64,000 nt of DNA from positions 186,001 through 250,000 of the forward strand of contig NZ_LQCI01000001.1 of assembly GCF_001613935.1 (NCBI RefSeq), written 5' to 3'. Under the pieces are notes generated by a model, which had not been told where the DNA came from, ran no database searches, and saw only the letters and a list, made by a program, of their open reading frames with translations. The stretch is from Amycolatopsis regifaucium. GTDB taxonomy: Bacteria > Actinomycetota > Actinomycetes > Mycobacteriales > Pseudonocardiaceae. Shown piece by piece: positions 8,408 to 16,248 of the stretch; the first letter of the stretch is position 1, and each line of letters begins with the position of its first letter. Made by a program: the position numbers and the translations under genes.

Positions 8408-8890
8408 GAAAACCTCCGAGTATTGCGGAATTCGGTGCGGGGTGTGTGCTGGAGACACGCTCCTCATTCGACGTTACGACAGCGAAGTACCGGCCGAATG
8501 CCGCCATTTGAGTTGCACCGGCGGTTCCCCTTTCCGGCTCAGTGAAATCGGGTTTTTCCGGATTTCCTCACTCTTGTGAGTGGAGCCTGCACGTTTTACC
8601 GTCCCTGATTCGTCGAGTGGCGCTCGACAACCCGCGACGCTCGTGCGTCCATTCGGGAAACGCCCGCTCGCGGGGGAGAGTGGGCGCGTCACCTGATGGT
8701 GATAATGCTGAACCCATTCGTTCGAATCGGTGACGAACGTGTCTCTTTCGCCCGGCACCTCGAGGTGGGCCCGGCCAACTCGGATCGTCCCGGTAGGCCG
8801 CTGGTGCGGTGTCCGCTTCGTCCGCTAGGTTCGGGTCGTCAACTGGGGTGGCACGGCTTCGTCGTGCCTGGACAAGGAGTTATCGTCACC
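8408..8890. other. Divergent intergenic region, no gene seen
   Basis: 483 bases between the divergent protease and beta-propeller genes. It is AT-richer near 8535-8620, where the promoters probably lie. No convincing small ORF, RNA or repeat was found. The propeller frame stays open from 8696, but the stretch before 8891 encodes no signal peptide and is not coding-like. Confidence 0.5.
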
Positions 8891-9853
8891 ATGTCACGAA
8901 CTTTCACGCGGCGCGCCGTGGCCGTCGGGGTCACCGCCGTGCTGCTCGGCGCGTCCACCGCGGTCGCGAACGCGGCCGAACCGACCGTCTTGATCCCGAC
9001 CGGCAAGTACCCGGAAGCCGTCGTGATCAGCCCGGACGGCAAGAAGGCCCTCGTCACCAGCCCGCCGGACGCGACCGTGACCGTCGTCGACACCGCGACC
9101 CACAAGGTCACGAACACCATCGCGGTCCAGCGTGGTCCTTTCGGAGTCGCGTTCACCCCGGACGGGTCCAAGGCGTACGTCGCGAACGCCTACGCGAACG
9201 CCGTCTCGGTGATCGACATGGCCTCGGAGACCATGGTCGCCGCCCCGTTCGGCGGCGACTACCCGACCTCACTCACCGTGTCGCGTGACGGCAGCCGGGT
9301 CTACGTGGCCGGACGGGAAGCCGTCCACGTACTCGACACGGCCACGGACACCGAGGTGGCCGCGGTCAAGCTCGAAACCTCCGCCTACGCACTCGCCACC
9401 GCACCGGACGGTACGAAGATCTGGGCGGCGACGGGTTCCGGCGAACTCACCGCGATCGACACCGCCACGAACACCGTGGTCGACGCGGTCAAGACCGGCT
9501 CGGGCGGCGACGTGGTGCTTTCCCCGGACGGAACACGCGCTTATCAGAACGGTGGCAGCGCGCTCGTCGTCGTCGACCTGATCGCCCACGAGGTCGTCAC
9601 ACGCGTGCCGGGCCTGCAGAACGGCTACCGGCTCGCCATCAGCCCGGACGGAAGCCGGGTCTATGCGAGCAGCAGGGCGAGCGATACGACGCAGGGCACC
9701 CTCGCCGAGTTCGACACGAGCACGAACACACTGGTGCGCAAGCTGCCCGCGGGCGCCTACCCGTACGGCATCGCGGTCACCCAGGACGGCACGCACGCCT
9801 ACGTCGTGCTCGCCGGGCAAGCAGCCCTCGCCTACCTCGATCTGCGGCGCTGA
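8891..9853 (+). CDS. Secreted YVTN-type beta-propeller protein
   Basis: A 320-residue exported protein. An Arg-rich signal peptide ends near ANA-AEP, then seven or so repeats of about 40 residues follow. Each carries the pattern SPDG.K.LV and VVDTATN or VIDMAS, typical of the 40-residue YVTN beta-propeller family. The ATG at 8891 has AAGGAG at 8874-8879. Such proteins act extracytoplasmically, often in adhesion or ligand binding, and have no enzymatic motif of their own. There are no partners nearby; a strong hairpin lies 168 bases downstream. Confidence 0.82.
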   Translation: MSRTFTRRAVAVGVTAVLLGASTAVANAAEPTVLIPTGKYPEAVVISPDGKKALVTSPPDATVTVVDTATHKVTNTIAVQRGPFGVAFTPDGSKAYVANAYANAVSVIDMASETMVAAPFGGDYPTSLTVSRDGSRVYVAGREAVHVLDTATDTEVAAVKLETSAYALATAPDGTKIWAATGSGELTAIDTATNTVVDAVKTGSGGDVVLSPDGTRAYQNGGSALVVVDLIAHEVVTRVPGLQNGYRLAISPDGSRVYASSRASDTTQGTLAEFDTSTNTLVRKLPAGAYPYGIAVTQDGTHAYVVLAGQAALAYLDLRR

Positions 9854-10020
9854 TCTCGCTGTGTCGTGAGTGGCGATTCGGGTTCTGGCCAAGGTCGTTT
9901 CAGGTACCTTCGGGGTTACGCACTGGGGTGTGGGGCTGGTGCGGGTTGCCGGTCGACACGAGCTTGATCAAGGTGTGAGATGGGGCGGAGGGACTCGGAG
10001 TTCCTGCAGAAGTCTCCCAG

Positions 10021-10073
10021 TACATGATGGCCCCCTTCCTTGCGTCTAGCGCAAGGAAGGGGGCCATCATGTA
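10021..10073. terminator. Long perfect hairpin, terminator-like intergenic palindrome
   Basis: Arms of 24 bp match perfectly (10021-10044 with 10050-10073) around a 5-base loop. It lies in the otherwise empty stretch 9854-10200, downstream of the beta-propeller gene. Composition (a CAAGGAAGG...CC core) resembles the hairpin at 30924-30976, suggesting a recurring intergenic element that serves as terminator. Confidence 0.65.
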
Positions 10074-10285
10074 CTTCACGCCAGCAAGACCGCGCGCGCT
10101 CGCCCTGGACCCGGTCGACGGCCGCCATGTCGCCGATGTCGCGGGCACGCAGGACATATCCTTCGAGGCGCCACCGTCTCCCGTCGGTGCGACGCTTCTC
10201 GGCTATCCGGTCTCGAAGGCGGCGGCCAGGAAGACGTTGTTTCCTGGAAGACCGATTGCGGCCTCGCCCGGTGGTTCCAGCGGGC

Positions 10286-10733
10286 CTCCAGCACCTGCCG
10301 GCCCGCCAGCGGGCGATCCTCCTCCTGCGCGAAGTGCTGGCGTTCTCCGCGGCCGCGGTCGAAAGCGGTCTGCAGCGCGCCCGTGCCCGGCTGGACGAGG
10401 TGAAGCCGGAAACAACGGAACTGCTCGAACCGACAGACCCGAGGGCACGCGCGCTGCTCCAGGACTACATCGCGGCCTTCGAACGCTCCGATGCCCGCCT
10501 GCTGGAACAGGTGCTGCGCACCGACGCCACCCTGGAGGCGACGCCGTTCCGCGACTGGCGGTCGGGCCGGGCGATATGCGTCCCTCACCACCGCCAACGG
10601 CCAACCCGCCGCCGTCGTGTACCACCGGGACCCGGACGGCGTGCTTCGGGCGGCCGGTGTCTCCCGCGTGATCAAGTTCCACGATCCCACGCCGGCCGGG
10701 ATATTCGGCTTCCCGGAACACGGAAGCTCATAA
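10286..10733 (+). pseudogene. Decayed ECF sigma factor with SnoaL-like tail
   Basis: Frame 2 from 10286 reads LQHLPARQRAILLLREVL, the sigma-70 region 4 signature. About a dozen residues of the helix-turn-helix are then missing before GLQRARARLDEV, and a SnoaL-type stretch follows (ALLQDYIAAFERSD... ATPFRDWRSGR). Near 10575 the frame is lost. The C-terminal end continues one frame over, as TTANGQPAAVVYHRDPDGV and KFHDPTPAGIFGFPE, to a stop at 10731-10733. Region 2 is absent upstream. This is a remnant of the same subfamily as the intact gene at 44222-45199, damaged by at least two deletions and a frameshift. It is not expected to be functional. Confidence 0.75.
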
Positions 10734-10746
10734 ATCGTTGCCGGCC

Positions 10747-10777
10747 GGGCAACCCGGGTGTCCGTATCCCCGGTTGT
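10747..10777 (+). promoter_or_regulatory. Candidate ECF-type promoter of the SigE-family operon
   Basis: GGCAACCC at 10748-10755 and CGGTTGT at 10771-10777 have about 16 bases between AACC and CGGTT. This resembles the -35 AAC / -10 GTT spacing of ECF sigma promoters and lies 34 bases before the sigma start. It is possibly autoregulatory; assigned by motif and position only. Confidence 0.3.
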
Positions 10778-10810
10778 AGAAGGTGTGAGCGAAAAACACG
10801 GGAGGCCAGG

Positions 10811-11305
10811 GTGAAGCGGTCCGACGAAACGGCGTACCGGGAGTACGTCACGTCTCGGATGGAGGTGTGGCGGCGGACAGGCTATCTGCTCTGCCGCGAC
10901 TGGCATCTCGCGGACGATCTGGTGTCGATCACTATCACCAAGCTCTATCGGCATTGGAAGCGGGCGAGTGGCGTCGAGCATCTCGACGCGTATGTGCGCC
11001 GGATCCTGGTGCGTACCTGGCTCAGCGAGCGAGGCAGGTCGTGGCGGCGTGAGGAACTGTCGGGGGAGCTGCCCGAACCGGCGGTGGAGCTGAACTCCGG
11101 GGTACTCGACAGGGCGCAGCTGTTCGCCCTGCTCGACGCGCTGCCGCCGGGGCGCCGGGCCGCCGTCGTGCTGCGCATCTATTGCGACCTCTCGGTCGAG
11201 GAGACGGCCGCGATTCTCGGCTGTTCGGCGGGAACGGTGAAGAGCCAGACCGCGCGGGGCCTCGACACATTGCGTGCGCGGCTGGCCGAAACCACCCTGA
11301 ACTGA
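10811..11305 (+). CDS. SigE-family ECF RNA polymerase sigma factor
   Basis: A 164-residue sigma factor of the actinobacterial SigE/SigM-like ECF group. Region 2 covers ~8-75 (YREYVTSRMEVWRRTGYLLCRDWHLADDL), and region 4 ~105-155 (ALPPGRRAAVVLRIYCDLS, then the HTH SVEETAAILGCSAGTVKSQ). The GTG at 10811 has GGAGG ten bases upstream. The frame is open far upstream, but that part overlaps the sigma pseudogene. The next gene begins 10 bases after the stop and encodes a membrane protein, probably its anti-sigma or regulator. Confidence 0.88.
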   Translation: MKRSDETAYREYVTSRMEVWRRTGYLLCRDWHLADDLVSITITKLYRHWKRASGVEHLDAYVRRILVRTWLSERGRSWRREELSGELPEPAVELNSGVLDRAQLFALLDALPPGRRAAVVLRIYCDLSVEETAAILGCSAGTVKSQTARGLDTLRARLAETTLN

Positions 11306-11315
11306 AGGAGACGAG

Positions 11316-12167
11316 ATGACCAACGAACGGATCGACGAGATCATCGGCGTGGCCCCGCCGTCCACTGTGGACGTGGACGCGATCGTGGCGCGGGAACGGA
11401 AGACGGCCTGGCTGCGGCCGAACCCGTGGGTGGCGACGGCCGCGGGTGTGGCCGCCGTCGCCGTCGGAGCGGCTCTCGTCCTCGCGCCCGGATCATCCGG
11501 GACGGTGAGCCCGGCGGCGGGACCGTCCTCGGCGCCGGAACTGCCGGAGCCCTGCAAGATTCCCACCCTGATGGGCCCGGTGCCGACGGAGAAACCGGCC
11601 GAAGCGACGACGCGGCTCACCGGTGTGCTGACCGCCGCGGTGAACGCCCGGCTCGCCGCGGGTACGACGCTGGCCCCCGACGCGGCGAACTACCCCGCGG
11701 CAGACCCCGGGCGCGGGCCGCTGCAGGTCGTCCATTCGGCGAGGCCGGTGACCAACGGCGGCGGTGGCGTGTGCAGTGGTGGAGAGGACGAGTTCCTCGC
11801 GGGGGCGGCCACGGTCAGGTCGGGTGAGAAGGGAAGCGTCCAAGCGACGCTGGGACGGCTGGGTGGCCGCCTGAACTTGGCCGCCGACTGCGCGGACCGG
11901 CCCCCGGAGGACATGGAACAGGTGTGTCACCGGTCGTTCGGGCCGAAAGGGGAGGTCATCGTGGCGACCACCTTGACCTTGAAAGGCGGTGGGCCGTCGA
12001 TCCATCGGGTCGAGGTCGCCCGCGCAGACAAGATCGGCGTGGTCCTCGAGGCGGCGAACGCCGTCGACGCCAAGCGCGAACGGAAACCGGACAGCCCGGT
12101 GCCACCCCTCACTCTGGAGCAGCTGACCGAGATCGCGCTCGACTCCGGGATGACGCTGTACCCGTGA
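11316..12167 (+). CDS. Single-pass membrane protein, probable regulator of the SigE-family factor
   Basis: A 283-residue protein with a short cytoplasmic N-terminus (~45 residues), one membrane helix (~46-68, VATAAGVAAVAVGAALVLA) and a ~210-residue extracytoplasmic domain with four or five cysteines. The layout matches the membrane proteins encoded next to SigE-family sigma genes, which act as anti-sigma or modulators. No zinc-binding anti-sigma motif (HxxxCxxC) is present. An AAGGAG ribosome site precedes the ATG. Function is inferred from topology and gene order. Confidence 0.7.
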   Translation: MTNERIDEIIGVAPPSTVDVDAIVARERKTAWLRPNPWVATAAGVAAVAVGAALVLAPGSSGTVSPAAGPSSAPELPEPCKIPTLMGPVPTEKPAEATTRLTGVLTAAVNARLAAGTTLAPDAANYPAADPGRGPLQVVHSARPVTNGGGGVCSGGEDEFLAGAATVRSGEKGSVQATLGRLGGRLNLAADCADRPPEDMEQVCHRSFGPKGEVIVATTLTLKGGGPSIHRVEVARADKIGVVLEAANAVDAKRERKPDSPVPPLTLEQLTEIALDSGMTLYP

Positions 12168-12200
12168 GCCACCGCGGTGTCCATTGTGGAGCACGGTGAG

Positions 12201-12266
12201 GCACCCAGCGCGAGCCCGCCGCCCTGGCAAGACGCCTGGGCGGTGGGCTCGCGCCGTGCCGGGTGC
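12201..12266. terminator. Bidirectional hairpin terminator
   Basis: A 15-bp stem with one mismatch (12210-12224 with 12238-12252), extended by GCACCC/GGGTGC at 12201-12206 and 12261-12266. It is placed between convergent genes ending at 12167 and 12271. Confidence 0.75.
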
Positions 12267-12270
12267 TCGG

Positions 12271-12687
12271 TCAAAGCCAGTCTGCCTCGATGCCGCGGGC
12301 TCGGAGCGTCTCCAGTGCCTCGTCGTTGCCCGTGTAGAGCAGTGTCATCGACTTCAAGTCGGGAAAATGCCGCACATCGGCGAACTCGTCGACATCGAAC
12401 AGACCGTCCTCGCCATCCCAGTTCGGCGCGATCTCGAGGTAGATCTCGTTGCCGCCGTCCATCTCGATCTCGGTGACCTTCTCCGCAAGCTCGGCCGGCA
12501 CCTCGAGCGCCTCGAAGTAGGCGAGGGCCTCAGGCACCGCTTCGACGCTTCCGTCGTCGAAGGTGAAACCCTGCTCAGCGGCGTACTCCCGCAGGTCGAA
12601 CCGCGGCAGGAGGTCCTGGTCGTACATCAGCTCCTGGACCACGGCGAGCTTGAAGTTGAGGTCGGTGAACGGGATCGGCTGGCTCAT
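12271..12687 (-). CDS. DUF6892-like protein
   Basis: A 138-residue cytoplasmic protein rich in acidic residues. The opening FTDLNFKLAVVQELMYDQDLL followed by FDLREYAAEQ resembles the uncharacterised DUF6892 family, recalled from sequence pattern. The C-terminal part, with IYLEIAPNWDGED and VRHFPDLKSMTLLY, looks like a leucine-rich-repeat-type or immunity-like beta/alpha segment. The ATG at 12687 has no good ribosome site, and a TATG-like -10 lies just upstream, so it may be leaderless. The longer open frame is not coding-like. No function is known. Confidence 0.6.
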   Translation of the reverse strand: MSQPIPFTDLNFKLAVVQELMYDQDLLPRFDLREYAAEQGFTFDDGSVEAVPEALAYFEALEVPAELAEKVTEIEMDGGNEIYLEIAPNWDGEDGLFDVDEFADVRHFPDLKSMTLLYTGNDEALETLRARGIEADWL

Positions 12688-12998
12688 GGCCGAACCATAC
12701 AAGCGGCGATGCGCCTGGCCGCTGACCCTCCACAGGAGCGAATGGGTCGTCGCGCTCGGCCAGGTCCTCACGCCATCGGCGGCACTCTTCTCTCCGTGAG
12801 AGCCCTTTTTCATGGCTTGGCTGAATGGTGTGCTCGTCGCCCGTGAAGTCCTCAAGGAAGACGGGGGCGTTCAAACGTCCTGAGCCGCGCCGGTTGACCG
12901 GCTGTGCAGGCTTCATGTCCCGCTGTGCATCCGGCACTGGTCTTGACGCGCCGGAACGACGAAGATGTGCGCGTCGACGACGAGAGGGAGCGCGCGAC
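12688..12998. other. Divergent intergenic region, no gene seen
   Basis: 311 bases between the DUF6892-like gene and the first gene of the ESX-like locus. Presumed promoters for both lie here. No repeat, RNA or clear operator was identified. Confidence 0.5.
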
Positions 12999-13478
12999 AT
13001 GGTCAAGGTGCACGGCAAGGCGGAGGCCGAGCGGATCCGCGACGAGCTGCGCGAGCAGCGGCGGCCGTCCGGCCCGGTCGGCAAGGCCGGTCAGGTCGGG
13101 AAACCGACGGGTGAGGGTGCCGCGGACATCGTCGCCGACGGCTCGGATCGCATCGAACTGGACCCCGCGGAGATCGCGGACGCGCTGAAGGCGCTGGACG
13201 AGCGCCAACAGGTGCTGGAGGCGCATCTGGCGGACGCCCGCGAGCTGGGGACCCCGCTGGCCGACGGCAAAGGCCCCGTGTCCGTTCCGATGCGCCGGTC
13301 GTTCGCCCGCCGGGGCGGGGCGGAGGAAGGCGGGGTGCAGGTCGCGCTCGAGTCCTACCTGGCCGAACTCGCCGCGTTCCGGGCCGCGATCGGTCTGGTC
13401 GCCGAGCAGCACGTCCGCACCGACGAAGCGAACGCGTCCGCCGTCGACGCCGTGGCGAGGGGGACTGATGAGCAGTGA
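12999..13478 (+). CDS. Small helical ESX-locus protein (PE-like)
   Basis: A 159-residue, predominantly helical protein. Residues 1-50 are charged and flexible, then two long helices follow (IELDPAEIADALKALDERQQVLEAH region and VALESYLAELAAFRAAIGLVAEQ). This is the shape of PE/WXG-type secretion substrates and of the first gene in ESX-type PE-PPE pairs. The ATG at 12999 has GAGAGGGAG upstream; longer versions of the frame are unsupported. Its end overlaps the start of the PPE-like gene by 11 bases, implying translational coupling and probably a heterodimer. Assignment rests on size, fold and neighbours. Confidence 0.6.
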   Translation: MVKVHGKAEAERIRDELREQRRPSGPVGKAGQVGKPTGEGAADIVADGSDRIELDPAEIADALKALDERQQVLEAHLADARELGTPLADGKGPVSVPMRRSFARRGGAEEGGVQVALESYLAELAAFRAAIGLVAEQHVRTDEANASAVDAVARGTDEQ

Positions 13479-14682
13479 GTACTACACCGACAAGCATCCG
13501 CTGAGCGCCCGGGCACGAGCCAGACAGCGGAAGGTGATCCGCCGCCGCGAGGCCAACCTGAAGGAAGGCACGCTCGGGAAGATCAACTGGGACTGCTACG
13601 AGCACCGCCAGCTGTGGGACATGATCAAATCCGCCGAACCGCAGAAGCTGGGGGAGCAGGCGCATCGCTGGGGTGAACTGGCCAAGGGCGTCGACACCGC
13701 GACCGCCGAGATCCGCACCATCGTGCAGAAGCTGGTGATGTCCTGGCGCGGGCCGTCTTCGGCGCAGGCCGCCGAGTCGGCGCACCGCCTCACCACCTGG
13801 GCCAGCGAAGCCGCGCGGAACTCCCGGCACGTCGGCGACGGCCTCGACGCGTACACCTCGGCCATCACCGAAGCGCGCCGAAAGATGCCGGAGCCGGTGC
13901 ACTACGACGCCGAGCGCTGGTTCCGCGCGGGGTACGCGGTGAAGGCACTCGACGGACCCAACGGCGCGTACATGATGGACGACCTCCTCGACGACAAGCT
14001 GCCGACCAAACGCGAGGCGGACCGGGCGAAGGCCGAAGCCGTCCGGGTCATGGAACAGTACGAACACGCCAGCCACGACGTCCGGCACCGGTTGCCGCCG
14101 ATGTTCGAGGCCCCGCCGAAAGCGGCCGAAATTCAGCCTCTTCCCCCGCCACGGACCGTCCTGCCACCCGCCGACCCGCTCCCGCCCACGCCGCTCCCGC
14201 CTACGCCGCTCCCGCCCACGCCGGTTCCGCCTCGTCCGGTCCCGGTGCCGCCGCCCGTCGTCTCCGAACCGGACATCGTGAACCCCGAGGACAGCGCCAC
14301 GTACGCGGCCTCGGCCGGAGTCGGGGACCTCCCGTCCGGAGGGACGACCGGCGTCGGCGGATCCGGGCAAGGCATGAGCTACGGCCCCGGCTCCTCCCTG
14401 CCCGGTGGTGTGCTTTCCGCTGACGACGCCGCCAGGGGCGGCCGAGGTGCCGGCGCGGGTCTCGTAGGGGGTTTCAGTGGCACGGCCGCGCCGGCGGCCG
14501 GTGGATTCGGCCAGGGTGCCGCGAGTACCCGAGGCGGCGCCGGGGGAGCGGGGTTCGGCATGTACCCGCCGATGACCGGCAGCCAGCGGGAAGAGGACAA
14601 GGAACACCGTGACCGCTACGGCAGCGGCTACGACCTCCTCGACGATCTTCCGCCCGCCTATCCGCCGGTGTTCGGCGAATGA
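13468..14682 (+). CDS. PPE-like WXG protein with proline-rich and glycine-rich tail
   Basis: A 404-residue protein. Residues ~40-210 form a helical PPE/WXG-type domain with the turn MSWRGPSS (Trp93-Arg-Gly95). Residues ~215-260 are a proline-rich linker built on PLPPT repeats, and ~270-385 are Gly/Ala-rich low complexity. The acidic end is DLLDDLPPAYPPVFGE. This layout is that of a PPE-family type VII secretion substrate. It overlaps the PE-like gene upstream and, by ATGA, the next gene downstream. The substrate partner is probably the preceding protein, and the EspG-like protein at 17130 is the likely chaperone (inference). Confidence 0.72.
   Translation: MSSEYYTDKHPLSARARARQRKVIRRREANLKEGTLGKINWDCYEHRQLWDMIKSAEPQKLGEQAHRWGELAKGVDTATAEIRTIVQKLVMSWRGPSSAQAAESAHRLTTWASEAARNSRHVGDGLDAYTSAITEARRKMPEPVHYDAERWFRAGYAVKALDGPNGAYMMDDLLDDKLPTKREADRAKAEAVRVMEQYEHASHDVRHRLPPMFEAPPKAAEIQPLPPPRTVLPPADPLPPTPLPPTPLPPTPVPPRPVPVPPPVVSEPDIVNPEDSATYAASAGVGDLPSGGTTGVGGSGQGMSYGPGSSLPGGVLSADDAARGGRGAGAGLVGGFSGTAAPAAGGFGQGAASTRGGAGGAGFGMYPPMTGSQREEDKEHRDRYGSGYDLLDDLPPAYPPVFGE
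14176..14220 (+). repeat. Three 15-bp tandem repeats encoding PLPPT
   Basis: Units at 14176-14190, 14191-14205 and 14206-14220 differ by a single base. They lie inside the PPE-like gene and encode the rigid proline-rich linker. Copy number is likely to vary between strains. Confidence 0.85.
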
Positions 14683-14978
14683 GCGGCTACCGCGCCGAGC
14701 CGGAGCGACTGCGGGCTCTCGCGCGGCGGTTCGAGGACGTCGCGGACGACTTGGGCGATGCCGCACGGCTGACCGACGGTGTCGCGTCGGGCGAACTGGG
14801 CCCGCCCGGGATCGCGACCGCGCTCGACGGGCTGATCCGGCCATGGGCGAGCTCCGTCGCCGCGGCGCATGCCGAGGCAGCCGGTGCCGCGGCTGGGATC
14901 CTTACCGCGGCGAAGTCCTATGAGGACGCCGAGGACGACGCGGTCCGGACCCTGCGCCGGGTGGACGGGAGCTTCTGA
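14679..14978 (+). CDS. WXG100/ESX-type small helical protein
   Basis: A 99-residue all-helical protein of the size of ESAT-6/CFP-10 proteins (two helices with a break near GELGPPGIATALDGLIRPWAS). A strict WXG triplet is lacking, though Trp occurs in RPWASS. The C-terminus, EDAEDDAVRTLRRVDGSF, resembles the flexible tail that carries the secretion signal in ESX substrates. The ATG overlaps the PPE-like stop (ATGA), and its own stop shares a base with the next start. It probably functions as partner of the following WXG protein. Confidence 0.62.
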   Translation: MSGYRAEPERLRALARRFEDVADDLGDAARLTDGVASGELGPPGIATALDGLIRPWASSVAAAHAEAAGAAAGILTAAKSYEDAEDDAVRTLRRVDGSF

Positions 14979-15706
14979 TGCCCGAGTTCGGAGGGCTCGG
15001 GTTCGACCCGGTTCCGGGGGACGCGGACGCCGTCGCGGACGCTGCCCGGCGGTGTTCGGAGGCGGCGGCGAAAATCGAGGCGGCGACCGCCGTCCGGATC
15101 GCGATGCCGCGTGAATGGGAGGGTGACGCCGCCGGAACCTTCGCCGCTCGCGCGGCCGCGGCGAGGGCGGCGCTCGAACCCGCGCCGGCCGTCCTTCGTG
15201 CCACGGCGGACATCCTCACCGGATGGGCGGGCACCGTCGTGGCCGGGATACGGCGAGCCGAGCAGTTCGACCGGCGGACCGTGACCCTGCGCCGGGCGCT
15301 CACCGAAGCGGCGGACGCCGTCGAGAGGGCGGAAACGACCGTCCAGTTCGCCGCCGGCGCCGCGGCGGCACAGGCCGGACTCGCGGCAGCGAAAGCACGC
15401 CACGAGGACGTGCGACGCGAACTCGACCGTGTCCTGGACCAAGCCCGTGCGCTGGAAGCGAGTCACCGGGCCGAAGCGTCGCGCGTCGAAGAGCGGCTGA
15501 GGGCGCTCGGCGAGCCTGACACGGCGTTGGGCGAGGCACCGGACGGGAGAGCGTCCTTCGCCGAGGTCACCCGCGGCATGGAACGATTCTCCGCGCTGGG
15601 CGAGGAACTCGCGGCTTCGCTGGCCCGTGCTCCCGGCCCGGCGGTCACCCCGCCTTCCGGCGCCGTCGGCGCTTTCGCGGCGGCCGTTTCCCTGGGTGGC
15701 CGGTGA
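14978..15706 (+). CDS. WXG-type ESX-locus protein with coiled coil
   Basis: A 242-residue helical protein. Residues ~10-110 hold a WXG domain with EWEGD (Trp47-Glu-Gly49) in the expected turn. A long coiled-coil-rich segment (~105-170, many Ala/Arg/Glu heptads) and an Ala/Pro-rich end follow. No enzymatic domain is seen, so it resembles LXG/WXG-type substrate scaffolds without a toxin domain. The start overlaps the previous stop by one base (TGATG) and the end overlaps the next GTG (GTGA), so all five plus-strand genes form one coupled operon. Confidence 0.62.
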   Translation: MPEFGGLGFDPVPGDADAVADAARRCSEAAAKIEAATAVRIAMPREWEGDAAGTFAARAAAARAALEPAPAVLRATADILTGWAGTVVAGIRRAEQFDRRTVTLRRALTEAADAVERAETTVQFAAGAAAAQAGLAAAKARHEDVRRELDRVLDQARALEASHRAEASRVEERLRALGEPDTALGEAPDGRASFAEVTRGMERFSALGEELAASLARAPGPAVTPPSGAVGAFAAAVSLGGR

Positions 15707-16248
15707 AACTCACCGCGGTCCCGGGAATCACCCCGGTTTCGTTGGCCTCGGTCGAACGGACGACGGCCGAACTGCACACGCTGCTCGTCCGGCTCCGCGG
15801 CCCGGACGCCGAACGCGACCTCGGCCTGGAAACCGCCGCCATCCAGGCCGCCGAACGCGCCCACGAGCACCGCGCGGGTTTGCTGGCGGTCGCCGAGCAC
15901 CGCGACGCCGATCCGGCGTTGCTGCTCGCCGGGTCGGCCCCCGTCGCACGGCCGCTGAGTGTCGAGGCCGCCGCGGAACTGAGCTGGTTCGCGGCCGACA
16001 CCACGCCGGGGATCCGTGAGGTCAGCACCGCGACGACGGCACGCGGATATCCGGTGGTGATCGTCGAACGCATCGCCGTGGACGGGCCGGGTGCGCAGTT
16101 GCAGGCCGTCGTGCTCGACCCGGCACGGCCGCGGGTCGCGGTGTTCACCTTGCACTCGCCCGGCGGGCGTGGCTGGCTGGACGTCGCCGCGCTCGCGGGC
16201 GCGCTTGTCGCGGGGGTGGATCTCAGTGAGCCAGCGCGCGTTCCCTGA
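15703..16248 (+). CDS. Hypothetical ESX-operon protein, 181 aa
   Basis: A 181-residue cytoplasmic-looking protein with no recognised family. An N-terminal helix pair covers ~1-90. A mixed alpha/beta part follows, including YPVVIVERIAVDG and LQAVVLDPARPRVAVFTLHS, which reads like an antiparallel sheet. The GTG start is fused to the preceding stop. It is the last gene of the plus-strand operon, and its end overlaps the end of the convergent AraC gene by 26 bases. Role is unknown; position suggests a secretion accessory or immunity-like protein. Confidence 0.55.
   Translation: MKLTAVPGITPVSLASVERTTAELHTLLVRLRGPDAERDLGLETAAIQAAERAHEHRAGLLAVAEHRDADPALLLAGSAPVARPLSVEAAAELSWFAADTTPGIREVSTATTARGYPVVIVERIAVDGPGAQLQAVVLDPARPRVAVFTLHSPGGRGWLDVAALAGALVAGVDLSEPARVP

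Noticed and set aside
8696..8890. 65-codon N-terminal extension of the beta-propeller protein
   Set aside because: The ATG at 8891 has a ribosome site and starts a proper signal peptide. The extension would bury the signal peptide internally.
14176..14220. Tandem 15-bp units considered as a CRISPR-like or regulatory repeat
   Set aside because: They are contiguous, in frame and encode PLPPT, so they are a coding minisatellite. No spacer-repeat pattern exists anywhere in the window.
13003..14844. Minus-strand 613-codon frame opposite the PE/PPE-like genes
   Set aside because: Shadow frame. The plus-strand genes form a chain of overlapping starts and stops with ribosome sites.
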